A DNA stretch of 33,616 nt from Pontibacter qinzhouensis (GCF_008017455.1 NZ_VRTY01000071.1:1-33616), one strand, 5' to 3'; shown: positions 7,278 to 15,272, numbered from the stretch's first letter. Numbers and translations: made by a program. The notes: generated by a model not told the origin, from the letters alone.

Positions 7278-8390
7278 TTACCCAATGGCTTCGTTCCAAT
7301 CGGGCAGTTTGCCAAAGCGGTGTAAGGTGGCAATGTGCGAGCGAAGTGCCTGGCCAAAGGTTTCGTTCTCCATGTAAGGTATGCCAAATTCTTCGGCTGT
7401 CTGTTTAACAATAGGCGCAATGGCTGGGTAATGCACATGGCACACTCTCGGAAACAAATGGTGCTCGATCTGGAAATTAAGCCCGCCTACATACCATGAA
7501 ATCAGTTTGCTCTTTCTGGAAAAGTTAACGGTGGTGTTAAGCTGATGTATAGCCCAATCGTTTTCGATAATGCCATGCTCTGTCGGGCGTGGGTGGCTGG
7601 TACCCTCTACTGTATGCGCCAGTTGGAACACAACAGTTAATACAATACCTGCCACAAAATGCATAACAAAGAAACCTAGCAGTACTTCTAAGAACGGAAT
7701 GTTAAAAACAAACACCGGCACAGCCAGAATAACAGCAAAATAAAGCAGTTTGGTGTAGATCAGTTTAAACAGAAAAACCTTGTTTTCGGCTTTGGAATTT
7801 GGGTTAACACCATTTTTAATGAACAGCGCATACTGCACAAAATCTTTGGCAAGAACCCAATACAAAGTAAGAAGGCCGTAAAAAACGAAAGCATAGAGCC
7901 ACTGTATTTTGTGGTAAAACTTAACCTTGGTATGTGGCGAAAAACGCAGCACCAAACGATCCTGAATATCCTCGTCCATTTCTACTACGTTGGTGTAGGT
8001 GTGGTGCAGTATGTTGTGCTGCAGTTTCCAGTTAGAAGCGGAGCCACCTACCAGATTTAAGGTGTAACCCATGAGCGAATTCACAATTTTGCTGTTAGAA
8101 TAAGCCCCATGGTTTGCATCGTGCATGATGCTCATGCCAATGCCTGCCACACCTAAACCCATAATAAACCAAAGCAGCAGGCTCAGTCCTAAATCTGGTT
8201 GCAGGGCCAGCAGCAGCACAAAAGGCGCTATGTAACACGTCAGCAGCACAATGGTTTTAATGATCATGGTGGTGTTCGCATTTTTTGAGACTGCGTGCTC
8301 CTCAAAATAGGCATCGACACGATTACGAAGCGTTGGGAAGAACAGACTCTTGTCTTTGCTGACGAATTTTATTTTGCCTTTTACACTCAT
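7278..8390 (-). CDS. Membrane fatty-acid desaturase (acyl-CoA/linoleoyl-CoA desaturase-like)
   Basis: This 370-residue di-iron membrane enzyme would insert a cis double bond into acyl chains, tuning membrane fluidity. All three histidine boxes are intact: HDANH (90-94), HNILHH (125-130) and QIEHH (307-311, within FQIEHHLFPR). The Q in the third box marks the front-end/linoleoyl-CoA desaturase group. No N-terminal cytochrome b5 domain is present, so a separate electron donor is needed. A 2Fe-2S reductase encoded at 13194-14381 is one candidate. Membrane segments occur at about 42-62, 68-88, 165-181, 210-230 and 236-256. The gene is single, with its own promoter and terminator. The exact double-bond position cannot be predicted. 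Confidence 0.9.
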   Translation of the reverse strand: MSVKGKIKFVSKDKSLFFPTLRNRVDAYFEEHAVSKNANTTMIIKTIVLLTCYIAPFVLLLALQPDLGLSLLLWFIMGLGVAGIGMSIMHDANHGAYSNSKIVNSLMGYTLNLVGGSASNWKLQHNILHHTYTNVVEMDEDIQDRLVLRFSPHTKVKFYHKIQWLYAFVFYGLLTLYWVLAKDFVQYALFIKNGVNPNSKAENKVFLFKLIYTKLLYFAVILAVPVFVFNIPFLEVLLGFFVMHFVAGIVLTVVFQLAHTVEGTSHPRPTEHGIIENDWAIHQLNTTVNFSRKSKLISWYVGGLNFQIEHHLFPRVCHVHYPAIAPIVKQTAEEFGIPYMENETFGQALRSHIATLHRFGKLPDWNEAIG

Positions 8391-8515
8391 AAAAAATTTA
8401 TAGGATTAAGCAGGAATGGTTCCAGGAGAGAAGCTATTTCTGTCGGAAGAATTACAGCTGGTGTACTATCTTAACGGGAAATATACAGATTTTAGTTCAT
8501 ATATATAAATAATAG

Positions 8516-8536
8516 CAAAGGTATTTATACGTATAA
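8516..8536 (-). promoter_or_regulatory. Desaturase -7 box with an abutting 12-bp palindrome
   Basis: On the minus strand TACCTTTG (8516-8523) matches TAnnTTTG exactly, about 126 nt upstream of the ATG. Starting 1 nt upstream of it is a perfect palindrome, TTATACGTATAA (8525-8536), in the spacer where a -33/-7 promoter would be read. No -33 TTG is present. The arrangement looks like an operator for a dimeric regulator. Confidence 0.5.
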
Positions 8537-8781
8537 TGTTTTGCGGGTTTTCTGCTAATACCGCTAGGCAGGCTAACAGACTACTGCAAAAGGTACTTCT
8601 TAACAAAAAGGTAATATTTTGTTTTAAAGCTTATTCGAATTATTCAAATCAAAACAGCCTCCAGAAGAAAATCAGGTTAAAAATAGCCAAGGGTAGTCGA
8701 ATTTATTATTGACTGAATTGCACCCAGAACGAAGCTAAAAGGTACTGCAGGTTGTGATATGGCGATACATAACCCGACAAA
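8537..8781. other. Intergenic stretch between lpdA and desaturase promoter
   Basis: Apart from repeat copy 4 (8638-8695) no gene or clear site was found here. It separates the 3' end of lpdA from the desaturase promoter. Confidence 0.4.
8638..8695 (+). repeat. Interspersed intergenic repeat, copy 4
   Basis: AATTATTCAAATCAAAA start, GCCTCCAGAAG core near 8657-8667, and AGCCAAGGGT end at 8685-8694. It lies between the lpdA terminator and the desaturase promoter. Confidence 0.75.
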
Positions 8782-8817
8782 AAAAGGCGGCCGGAAGAAA
8801 GTTTCCGGCCGCCTTTT
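8782..8817. terminator. Intrinsic terminator after lpdA
   Basis: A 15-bp perfect stem, AAAAGGCGGCCGGAA (8782-8796) with TTCCGGCCGCCTTTT (8803-8817), has a 6-nt loop. On the minus strand it ends in a T-rich run (tttttttgtc). It lies 25 nt past the lpdA stop. Confidence 0.92.
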
Positions 8818-8841
8818 GAAAAACATAATGCTGTTGCTCGC

Positions 8842-10236
8842 TTACAAGTGAATTACCTCATCATAGGCTGCAGCTGCAGCTTCCATAATAGCCTCGCTCA
8901 TGGTTGGGTGCGGGTGAACAGATTTAATGATCTCGTGGCCGGTTGTTTCCAGTTTGCGGGACACAACTACTTCGGCTATCATTTCTGTTACATTGGCTCC
9001 TATCATGTGCGCGCCCAGGAACTCGCCGTATTTGGCATCGAAAATTACTTTTACGAAACCATCTTTAGCACCGGCAGCACTTGCCTTACCCGATGCCGAG
9101 AATGGAAACTTGCCTACTTTAATGTCGAGGCCCTGCTCACGCGCAGCTTTTTCGGTAAGACCTACAGAAGCTACTTCAGGAGAGCAATACGTACAACCTG
9201 GTATGTTACCGTAATTCAACGGCTCCGGGTGGTGACCTGCTATTTTCTCAACACAAATAATGCCTTCGGCAGAAGCAACGTGTGCCAGAGCCGGCCCAGG
9301 TACAATATCGCCGATAGCATACACGCCATCTACGTTCGTTTTGTAATACTCATCTACTAATACACGGCCACGGTCGGTTTTAACACCGGTTTCTTCCAGG
9401 CCCAGGTTTTCGAGGTTTGTCTGGATGCCAACTGCAGAGAGTACGATATCGGCTTCCAGGATTTCTTCGCCTTTGGCCGTTTTAACGTTGGCTTTGCACA
9501 CATCGCCGCTCGTGTCTACAGACTCAACGCTGGCGTTCGTCATAATCGCGATGCCGGCTTTCTTGAACGATTTTTCGAGTTGCTTCGAAACTTCTTCGTC
9601 TTCTACCGGCACAATGTTTGGCAGGTACTCTACAATAGTTACTTTGGTGCCGATGCTGTTATAGAAATAGGCGAACTCAACGCCAATAGCGCCAGAGCCA
9701 ACCACGATCATAGACTTTGGCTGTTTCTCGAGTGCCATCGCCTGGCGGTAACCTATTATCTTTTTGCCGTCTATCGGCAGGTTAGGCAGCTCACGTGAGC
9801 GCGCACCTGTTGCCAGAATAATATTGCCCGCTTCTACTATATCTTTTTTACCCTCAGCGTTGGTAACTTCTACTTTTCCTTTGCCAGCCAGCTTGCCGGT
9901 TCCCATAATCGCATCTATTTTGTTTTTGCGGAACAGGAACTGAATGCCTTTGCTCATGCCTTCGGCTACACCGCGGCTACGTTTTATCACCGCACCAAAA
10001 TCAACGGAGGCTTCGCCAATGCTAATGCCATAATCGGCTGCGTGATTAATGTACTCGAATACGTTTGCGCTCTTCAGCAGCGCCTTGGTAGGAATACAAC
10101 CCCAGTTCAGGCAGATGCCGCCCAGCGCCTCGCGCTCGATTACAGCTACTTTCATGCCTAGTTGCGACGCACGTATTGCTGCCACATAACCGCCAGGGCC
10201 ACTACCAATCACTACTAAATCGTATTTTGATGCCAT
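8842..10236 (-). CDS. lpdA: Dihydrolipoyl dehydrogenase (E3)
   Basis: This 464-residue flavoenzyme reoxidises dihydrolipoamide with NAD+ in the 2-oxo-acid dehydrogenase complexes and the glycine cleavage system. The FAD motif is GSGPGG (11-16). The redox disulfide is C42 and C47 in GGICLNWGCIPTK. The NAD motif GSGAIGVEFA lies near 180. The C-terminal catalytic His443/Glu448 pair is in HPHPTMSEAIME. The length is standard. ATG 10236 is chosen over an upstream frame start at 10290 because MASKYDLVVIG is the normal N-terminus and the promoter lies between the two. No E1/E2 genes are adjacent, so it probably serves several complexes in trans. Confidence 0.96.
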   Translation of the reverse strand: MASKYDLVVIGSGPGGYVAAIRASQLGMKVAVIEREALGGICLNWGCIPTKALLKSANVFEYINHAADYGISIGEASVDFGAVIKRSRGVAEGMSKGIQFLFRKNKIDAIMGTGKLAGKGKVEVTNAEGKKDIVEAGNIILATGARSRELPNLPIDGKKIIGYRQAMALEKQPKSMIVVGSGAIGVEFAYFYNSIGTKVTIVEYLPNIVPVEDEEVSKQLEKSFKKAGIAIMTNASVESVDTSGDVCKANVKTAKGEEILEADIVLSAVGIQTNLENLGLEETGVKTDRGRVLVDEYYKTNVDGVYAIGDIVPGPALAHVASAEGIICVEKIAGHHPEPLNYGNIPGCTYCSPEVASVGLTEKAAREQGLDIKVGKFPFSASGKASAAGAKDGFVKVIFDAKYGEFLGAHMIGANVTEMIAEVVVSRKLETTGHEIIKSVHPHPTMSEAIMEAAAAAYDEVIHL

Positions 10237-10260
10237 AATGTCTTTTATATAAGTGATGAG

Positions 10261-10291
10261 CAAAATTAAACGATAATCCCAATAACACAAA
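10261..10291 (-). promoter_or_regulatory. lpdA promoter
   Basis: On the minus strand the sequence reads TTTG (10291-10288), 19 nt, then TAATTTTG (10268-10261), an exact match to the Bacteroidota TTTG-N19-TAnnTTTG pattern. The predicted start gives a leader of about 18 nt to ATG 10236. Confidence 0.75.
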
Positions 10292-10344
10292 ACCTCCTTT
10301 TAGTTACTACCAGATAGTTTTGGCACAGGATAATTTCCAGATCA

Positions 10345-10359
10345 GTTATATAATATAAC
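10345..10359. promoter_or_regulatory. 15-bp palindrome between lpdA and the TPR gene
   Basis: GTTATAT-A-ATATAAC forms a perfect 7-bp inverted repeat around one base, in the intergenic region between two diverging genes. It could be an operator or a simple AT-rich chance palindrome. Confidence 0.3.
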
Positions 10360-10449
10360 CTGAAAAAAGTCCTAAACTGCTAAAAAGCTTTGTCCTTCCG
10401 GCTGATCTGCTGAAATTTACAGCCTTCGTGCCACTTGTTAGCCTTTTTC

Positions 10450-11055
10450 ATGAAAAATCTTTTTCTGCCCCTACTCCTACTACTCTCTTTTTCTACTTTT
10501 TCTCAGCATACATCCAAAAATTATTTCATCAGCGCCAACAAAAAGTTTAGCCAGGGCGATTTTGCAGGTGCCATTAAAGACTACAGCGAGGTACTGAGGC
10601 AGGAGCCGGAACATGTGGTAACACTTACCAACCGCGGGGTAGCCAAAGACCGGCTGCAGCAATACCGCAGCGCCATCGAAGATTTTAACAAGGCACTCCA
10701 GGTTAACCCCAAGCACATCGAAGCCTTAACCAGCCGTGGTCTTACCAAGTACAACATGAAAGATTTCCGGGGCTCAATTCTGGATTACGACAAAGCTATT
10801 GAGCTTAACCCGAAACTGGCCAAGTCGTTTAACAACAGAGGCCTTGCCCGCTATGGCCTGAAAGACTACAGCGGTGCCATTGAAGATTACACCAAGGCCG
10901 TATTGCTTAAACAGAATTATGCCGAAGCTTACTATAACCGCGGCGCACCAAAATACAACCTCGGCGACAAAGCCGGCGCCTGCTCCGACTGGACCAAAGC
11001 CAAAATCCACGGCCTGAAAGACGCTGATCAATACCTCCAGAACTATTGCAACTAA
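10450..11055 (+). CDS. Exported TPR-repeat protein
   Basis: This protein of about 201 residues has a signal peptide (MKNLFLPLLLLLSFSTFSQ, cut before HTSK) and then roughly five tetratricopeptide repeats to the C-terminus. Typical repeat pieces are GDFAGAIKDYSEVLRQEPEH, YRSAIEDFNKALQVNPKH, FRGSILDYDKAIELNPK and YSGAIEDYTKAVLLKQNY. The last partial repeat ends GDKAGACSDWTKAKIHG. TPRs are protein-protein interaction scaffolds, so this is probably a periplasmic adaptor; the partner is unknown. ATG 10450 is preferred to a start at 10435 because it begins directly with the charged signal-peptide start MKN. Repeat copy 5 begins 3 nt after the stop. Confidence 0.85.
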   Translation: MKNLFLPLLLLLSFSTFSQHTSKNYFISANKKFSQGDFAGAIKDYSEVLRQEPEHVVTLTNRGVAKDRLQQYRSAIEDFNKALQVNPKHIEALTSRGLTKYNMKDFRGSILDYDKAIELNPKLAKSFNNRGLARYGLKDYSGAIEDYTKAVLLKQNYAEAYYNRGAPKYNLGDKAGACSDWTKAKIHGLKDADQYLQNYCN

Positions 11056-11058
11056 TTT

Positions 11059-11172
11059 ACCCTTGACTCCAAAAGCCATTTTTTCTTTCGGAAGGTCATT
11101 TTCATTGGAATAATTGCTGGTTGTTTTTTGCTGATTGTTGATTTGGAGATGTGAGGATTTGAAGTTGGCGCA
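11059..11172 (-). repeat. Interspersed intergenic repeat, copy 5 (long form)
   Basis: Core 11059-11115: ACCCTTGACTCC, CTTTCGGAAGG near 11085-11095, then TTTTCATTGGAATAATT. The arm at 11116-11172 has gctggttgttttttgctgatt, then TTTGGAGATGTGAGGATTTGA, like copies 2 and 10. It starts 3 nt after the TPR stop. Confidence 0.78.
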
Positions 11173-11221
11173 AGTAAGTTATGAATTCCAAATGAGTGAT
11201 TAACTCTTATCAAAAAAAGGT

Positions 11222-11275
11222 CTTGGTTTAAAATTTATTAAATACCTTCCGAAGGCTATTTTAATTAGAATAATT
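11222..11275 (-). repeat. Interspersed intergenic repeat, copy 6
   Basis: The CTTGG end is degenerate (the ACCC is missing). It is followed by ACCTTCCGAAGGCTATTTTAA (within 11244-11265) and TTAGAATAATT to 11275. Same orientation as copy 5, in the same gap. Confidence 0.7.
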
Positions 11276-11297
11276 CTGATCAGGTAGCTTATAACAA

Positions 11298-11333
11298 CAG
11301 AAAAGCCAGCTACTACCGTAACTGGCTTTTCTG
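11298..11333. terminator. Intrinsic terminator after pepF
   Basis: The 12-bp stem CAGAAAAGCCAG (11298-11309) / CTGGCTTTTCTG (11322-11333) has a 12-nt loop. It lies 20 nt past the pepF stop. Confidence 0.78.
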
Positions 11334-11352
11334 CTTTAGTTAGATGCTTAGC

Positions 11353-13083
11353 TTACAGCTTCTCCATTTCTTCGCGCACAAAATCGGCGAGGCTTTGGAT
11401 ATAGGCTGTACTGAAATCGAATTTTATACCGGCTGCTTCGTAAATTTCTGAGATAGAGACGGTATAGCCGAGGCTAAGGGCACGTTTGTAGGCAGCTAGT
11501 CCTTCTACCGGATTTTCTTTGTAGTTCTTCCAGACGGCGATGGCACCGAGTTGAGCCATGGCATACTCGATGTAGTAAAACGGCACTTCATAAATATGCA
11601 GCTGCTTTTGCCAGGTGTACGGCTTAAACTGCTCCAGCCCTTTCCAGCTAACATCTACGTGGTTGTAGGTTTCGAAAATGCTTACCCATTGCTGGTGGCG
11701 TTCCTGCTGTGTATGCTGCGGGTTCTCGTAGAGCCAGTGCTGAAACTTATCGACAGTTGCTACCCACGGGAACGTTTCGAGTACCGTTTCGAGGTGCATT
11801 CTTTTTGCTCGGCGCAGCTCATCCTCATTCTCAAAAAAAGTATCCCAGTTATCCATTGAAATCAGCTCCATCGACATAGAAGCAAGTTCAGCAACTTCGG
11901 ATGGTGGGTGTTTAAAAGCGTTCAGTGTCAGATCCCGGGTCAGGAAAGAGTGTACGGCATGGCCGCCTTCGTGCAAAATGGTGATAACATCGCGCAGGCT
12001 GGCAGTGGCGTTCATGAAAATAAACGGAACACCAATTTCGTCGAGTGGGTAGTTATAGCCGCCCGGTGCTTTGCCTTTCCGCGACTCCAGGTCCAGATGC
12101 CCCATTTCGCGCATTGTAGCCAGGCAGTCGCCCAGGTAGGTATCTAATTTATAGAACAGCTGTATCGTTTTCTCTAACAGTTCATCGCCAGACTTAAAGG
12201 GTTCCAGGGGAGCTTTTCCGGATGGGTCCACGTCCAGATCCCATGGCCGAAGCTCTTCGAGGCCTAATTTCTGTTTTCGCTCCTGGTCCTGCACGGTAAG
12301 TAAAGGCACAATGGTTTCTCTCACAGACGCATGAAAGTCGAAGCAGTCTTGCGGGGTGTAGTCGAAGCGGCCCATAGCGGCAAACATATAATCTCTGAAG
12401 TTGGTAAAACCAGCGTTACGGGCTACCTGGTCGCGCAGCCTCAGCAGTTCGTCGAACAGGTCGTCGAGCTTCTGGCGATCTTGCGTGCGGCGGCCTTGTA
12501 TAGCGCGCCACGCCTCCTCCCGCACCTCGCGGTTATTCTGCTTCAGGCGGTCTGCAGCACGTTGCAGGGTAAGCTCCTGTCCATCGAGGGTTACCGTCAT
12601 GTTGCCGGTAATGGCGGCATATTGCTGCTGCTTGGTGCTTATTTCTGTCTGGAGCGGTATGTTCTCCTCCCTGAAAATCTCAAGTGCTTTGTTTACACCT
12701 CTTAAAAATATTCGGTACTCCTCCTGGTCAAGCTCCTTTACAAAAGGGGAGCTCATCAGTTTCTGGTTCAGCTCATGGTCGAAGGGTGCCACCTTAGGTT
12801 CAATTTCCGAGACGAAATACTGAAAAGCCTGCGTAACTTCTTCGTTCTGAGTATCGCACGTCATCCGGATATAGCGCCAACCCAAATCCTCTGTCAGTAC
12901 ACTCTCCAGCTCGCTACGGTCACTCATCCATCTTTCGAGTTCCTCCACAGAGTTAATCGGGCGTTTTACAAGTTCAGTGAGATAAGGTTCTATTGTTTCC
13001 CAGGAGTCAACTTTAAAATTCTCGGCAAGATAGAGGCGGGGCTTCCGCTTAAGTACTTTTGTTGTAGTGTGCGTTGTTTGCAT
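11353..13083 (-). CDS. pepF: M3-family oligoendopeptidase (PepF-like)
   Basis: This 576-residue cytoplasmic zinc metallopeptidase cleaves oligopeptides as part of peptide recycling. The zinc motif HEGGH lies at 371-375 (LHEGGHAVHSF), with the third ligand expected in ELASMSMELIS, about 25 residues on. No signal peptide is visible. The C-terminal part YEVPFYYIEYAMAQLGA is typical of the M3B oligoendopeptidase F group. ATG 13083 (MQTTHTTTKV) is chosen over an open frame back to 13134 because the likely promoter lies at 13125-13154. The gene is single. Assignment to M3 is firm; the exact specificity is not. Confidence 0.92.
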   Translation of the reverse strand: MQTTHTTTKVLKRKPRLYLAENFKVDSWETIEPYLTELVKRPINSVEELERWMSDRSELESVLTEDLGWRYIRMTCDTQNEEVTQAFQYFVSEIEPKVAPFDHELNQKLMSSPFVKELDQEEYRIFLRGVNKALEIFREENIPLQTEISTKQQQYAAITGNMTVTLDGQELTLQRAADRLKQNNREVREEAWRAIQGRRTQDRQKLDDLFDELLRLRDQVARNAGFTNFRDYMFAAMGRFDYTPQDCFDFHASVRETIVPLLTVQDQERKQKLGLEELRPWDLDVDPSGKAPLEPFKSGDELLEKTIQLFYKLDTYLGDCLATMREMGHLDLESRKGKAPGGYNYPLDEIGVPFIFMNATASLRDVITILHEGGHAVHSFLTRDLTLNAFKHPPSEVAELASMSMELISMDNWDTFFENEDELRRAKRMHLETVLETFPWVATVDKFQHWLYENPQHTQQERHQQWVSIFETYNHVDVSWKGLEQFKPYTWQKQLHIYEVPFYYIEYAMAQLGAIAVWKNYKENPVEGLAAYKRALSLGYTVSISEIYEAAGIKFDFSTAYIQSLADFVREEMEKL

Positions 13084-13124
13084 AGGTTTTTTGCTGTATG
13101 GGTAGTAATATAGGCAGTACTGGT

Positions 13125-13154
13125 CAAAGTACAAAAAAAATATAAGCCTTCAAA
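13125..13154 (-). promoter_or_regulatory. pepF promoter
   Basis: On the minus strand, TTTG (13154-13151), 19 nt, then TACTTTG (13131-13125). The -7 box is one base short of TAnnTTTG but the spacing is ideal. The leader to ATG 13083 would be about 35 nt. Confidence 0.55.
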
Positions 13155-13193
13155 CCCTTTAGCAGCTTCTTATGTTTATACTAGTTAATTAAA

Positions 13194-14381
13194 TTACCCA
13201 ATTTCTATCACGACATCATCTGTTAAAGGATGCCCGACGCAATTCAGAACATAGCCTTCGTCCAGTTCTGCATCGGAGAGCCCTTCGCGTTCGTCCATAT
13301 GTATTTTCCCTTGCAGGCACTTGCCTCTGCAGGCTGTGCATAAACCCGCCTGGCAAGAATAAGGCATATCTATATTTTGTGCCAGGGCAGCTTCTAAAAT
13401 AGTTTGGTCGGGCTGCACCTCTACTTTGTATTCGGCACCTTCGTAGATCAGGGTTATGGTTTGCGTGGTTATGGCAGCAGGTTCATCGGCAGCAGGTACG
13501 GCGCCTTGTGCCGCTGCCACTTTACCAGCCAGTTTCTCCGTTACAAAACTTTCCCTGAAAACACGCTCCTGCGGCACTTTCAACAGTTTCAGGGCTTGTT
13601 GCACCTCCTCCATCATACCGGCCGGGCCACATACGTAATACAAGGCATCGCCGGATTTGGTGAGTTGCAGCCGCTCCAAAATTTTTATGATGCTGCTCCT
13701 GTTCATTCTGCCTCTGTGCTCACAAACCGGTGGCTTTTCCTTTACAGCTTTCTTTAAAAAGCTGAAAAAGCCGGAAGCCTTTTTAGGTGGCTCCTGCTTC
13801 GGGTCCTGCTCACGGCTGCAATGGGTACAGGTGCCGGTTGGCTGGCTATAAATATACTCAATATGCAGACGGTCAGGGAATAAAGTCTGCAGTTGCGCTA
13901 GCGGTTGTCTGAAAATTACAGTATCTTCGTTGCGATTTCCGTACAGCAGGGTAACCTTGCTGCCGGGCTCCTCCCGAAGCACCGTCTTCAGGATCGACAT
14001 AAGCGGAGTTATGCCACTGCCTGCCCCAAACAGCAGCACATGCCTTTTGCTCTCTGGTTGCAGTGAGAAATAAAAGTGGCCAAGCGGATCCATTACCTTA
14101 ATTTCCTGCCCTACCCGGGCCTGGTCTATCAGGAAATTTGACACAGCGCCACCGCGAACACGCTTCACGGTTAAAGACAATCTGGCTCCATCGGAGGGTG
14201 TACTGCAAAGCGAGTAAGACCGGCGCTCCTCTTTGCCGTTAACAGGCAGGATGAGTGTCAGAAACTGCCCAGGCTTGTAAGGAATAATCTGTCTGTCAGG
14301 ATGTTCTAAATGTATAGTGACGGCATCTGAGGTTTCGCGGGTTATTTCCGCTATGGTCAGATTACGATAAGGGCTACTCAT
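13194..14381 (-). CDS. FAD/NAD(P) reductase with C-terminal 2Fe-2S ferredoxin domain (PaaE-like), with extra insert
   Basis: This 395-residue electron-transfer protein has domains in this order: FAD-binding beta-barrel (RRSYSL, 53-58), NAD(P)-binding domain (GSGITP at 121-126, CGPAGMM at 251-257), and a plant-type 2Fe-2S ferredoxin with ligands C343, C348, C351 and C381. This is the arrangement of PaaE, the reductase of phenylacetyl-CoA epoxidase, and of Rv3230c-type reductases that feed acyl desaturases. No paa genes are nearby. Residues 182-223 form an insert with three cysteines (C185, C188, C220) and a Lys/Pro/Phe-rich middle; this is not part of the usual fold. ATG 14381. It may supply electrons to a membrane di-iron enzyme such as the desaturase in this window (inference). 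Confidence 0.88.
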   Translation of the reverse strand: MSSPYRNLTIAEITRETSDAVTIHLEHPDRQIIPYKPGQFLTLILPVNGKEERRSYSLCSTPSDGARLSLTVKRVRGGAVSNFLIDQARVGQEIKVMDPLGHFYFSLQPESKRHVLLFGAGSGITPLMSILKTVLREEPGSKVTLLYGNRNEDTVIFRQPLAQLQTLFPDRLHIEYIYSQPTGTCTHCSREQDPKQEPPKKASGFFSFLKKAVKEKPPVCEHRGRMNRSSIIKILERLQLTKSGDALYYVCGPAGMMEEVQQALKLLKVPQERVFRESFVTEKLAGKVAAAQGAVPAADEPAAITTQTITLIYEGAEYKVEVQPDQTILEAALAQNIDMPYSCQAGLCTACRGKCLQGKIHMDEREGLSDAELDEGYVLNCVGHPLTDDVVIEIG

Positions 14382-14433
14382 TCTATTAAAAATTAATGCG
14401 ATATTTTTTAACTTATAAACACAATTTCTGCTC

Positions 14434-14441
14434 TAAAGTTA
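14434..14441 (-). promoter_or_regulatory. Possible -7 box of the reductase gene
   Basis: On the minus strand TAACTTTA is one base off TAnnTTTG, 53 nt upstream of the ATG. No -33 TTG is in range. Confidence 0.3.
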
Positions 14442-14599
14442 CGATTATATAGTAGGATGTTATATAGCATAAAATAAATTAACTTTTGACAATGTTCCCA
14501 CGTACATTCAGAATCTATCTGAAAATGCGGCATGGAGATTTGAAAAATATTCGCAATTTTACGGCACTATTTTTCATATTTCAGTATAAGTAACCGAGC

Positions 14600-14615
14600 T
14601 TGGTTTTAAAACCAA
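14600..14615. promoter_or_regulatory. 16-bp perfect palindrome upstream of the HNH-AP2 gene
   Basis: TTGGTTTTAAAACCAA is fully self-complementary and lies 37 nt ahead of the HNH-AP2 ATG. It could be an operator or a binding site for the DNA-binding product itself. Only its symmetry is seen. Confidence 0.35.
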
Positions 14616-14652
14616 CAAATTCCATTCATTACTATTCAACCACTAAATACTG

Positions 14653-15234
14653 ATGCTTTATAAACTAACACTCAAAAACTGTGAAAAAACCGTAATGGTA
14701 GATGACACCACTTACGAGTACATACAAAACAATGCCTATCTGCAGCAAATAGAATTTCTGAAGCACTTACGCATCCACTCTAACGGCTATGCATTCTTTC
14801 AGAAGAACTGGCCCCTGAAAAACGGGAAATACCGCAACGAAACCATTTACCTCCATAAACTTATCGGGGAGCAGCTTCTCGAAAAACAAGAAAGTAACAT
14901 CAGGCTTTATGTGCATTTTAAAAACGGAAACAAACTAGACTGTCGCCGCGATAACCTGGAGTGGGCACCCCTTTGCAAAATTGTGCGCAACACGGCTAAA
15001 ACAGAAAATAAACTGGGCGTACGTGGTGTGCACAAAGAAGCACAGAAGTACCGCGCCATTATTCATTATAACAAGCAGCGTATAAACCTGGGCACTTTCG
15101 AAACCCTGCAGGAAGCCGCCATGGCCTACAGCAAAAAATCGGAGGAGCTTTTTGGCAAAACCAAGAGCCTTAAAACCTTAACAAAAGCAGTAGAAGAGGT
15201 AAAGGCAGCTGAGCCTGTTAACCAGTTAGCATAA
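14653..15234 (+). CDS. HNH-endonuclease-like protein with C-terminal AP2 DNA-binding domain
   Basis: This 193-residue protein is built like a free-standing homing endonuclease. Residues about 44-104 resemble the HNH_3 family: GYAFF, then IYLHKLIGEQL (H68), then YVHFKNGNKLDCRRDNLEW (H88, N93, N101). Residues about 122-167 match the AP2 domain (GVRGVHKEAQKYRAI, RINLGTFETLQEAAMAYS). HNH-AP2 proteins are known as mobile-intron or phage nucleases. No intron, intein or phage gene surrounds this one, so it could also be a domesticated DNA-binding regulator. Codons are richer in A than in neighbouring genes and the upstream region is AT-rich, which hints at transfer. ATG 14653 is the first start. A terminator follows 12 nt after the stop. 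Confidence 0.75.
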   Translation: MLYKLTLKNCEKTVMVDDTTYEYIQNNAYLQQIEFLKHLRIHSNGYAFFQKNWPLKNGKYRNETIYLHKLIGEQLLEKQESNIRLYVHFKNGNKLDCRRDNLEWAPLCKIVRNTAKTENKLGVRGVHKEAQKYRAIIHYNKQRINLGTFETLQEAAMAYSKKSEELFGKTKSLKTLTKAVEEVKAAEPVNQLA

Positions 15235-15237
15235 CTC

Positions 15238-15272
15238 CTGCTTCGGCAGCCACATAACCGGCTGCTTTTTTT
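15238..15272 (+). terminator. Terminator with a mutually exclusive UUCG hairpin
   Basis: GCAGCC (15246-15251) / GGCTGC (15260-15265) followed by seven T is a standard intrinsic terminator for the HNH-AP2 gene. The left arm can also pair upstream: CTGC-TTCG-GCAG (15238-15249), a cUUCGg tetraloop hairpin that would block the terminator stem. The next gene's ATG is only 3 nt after the T run. Confidence 0.65.
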
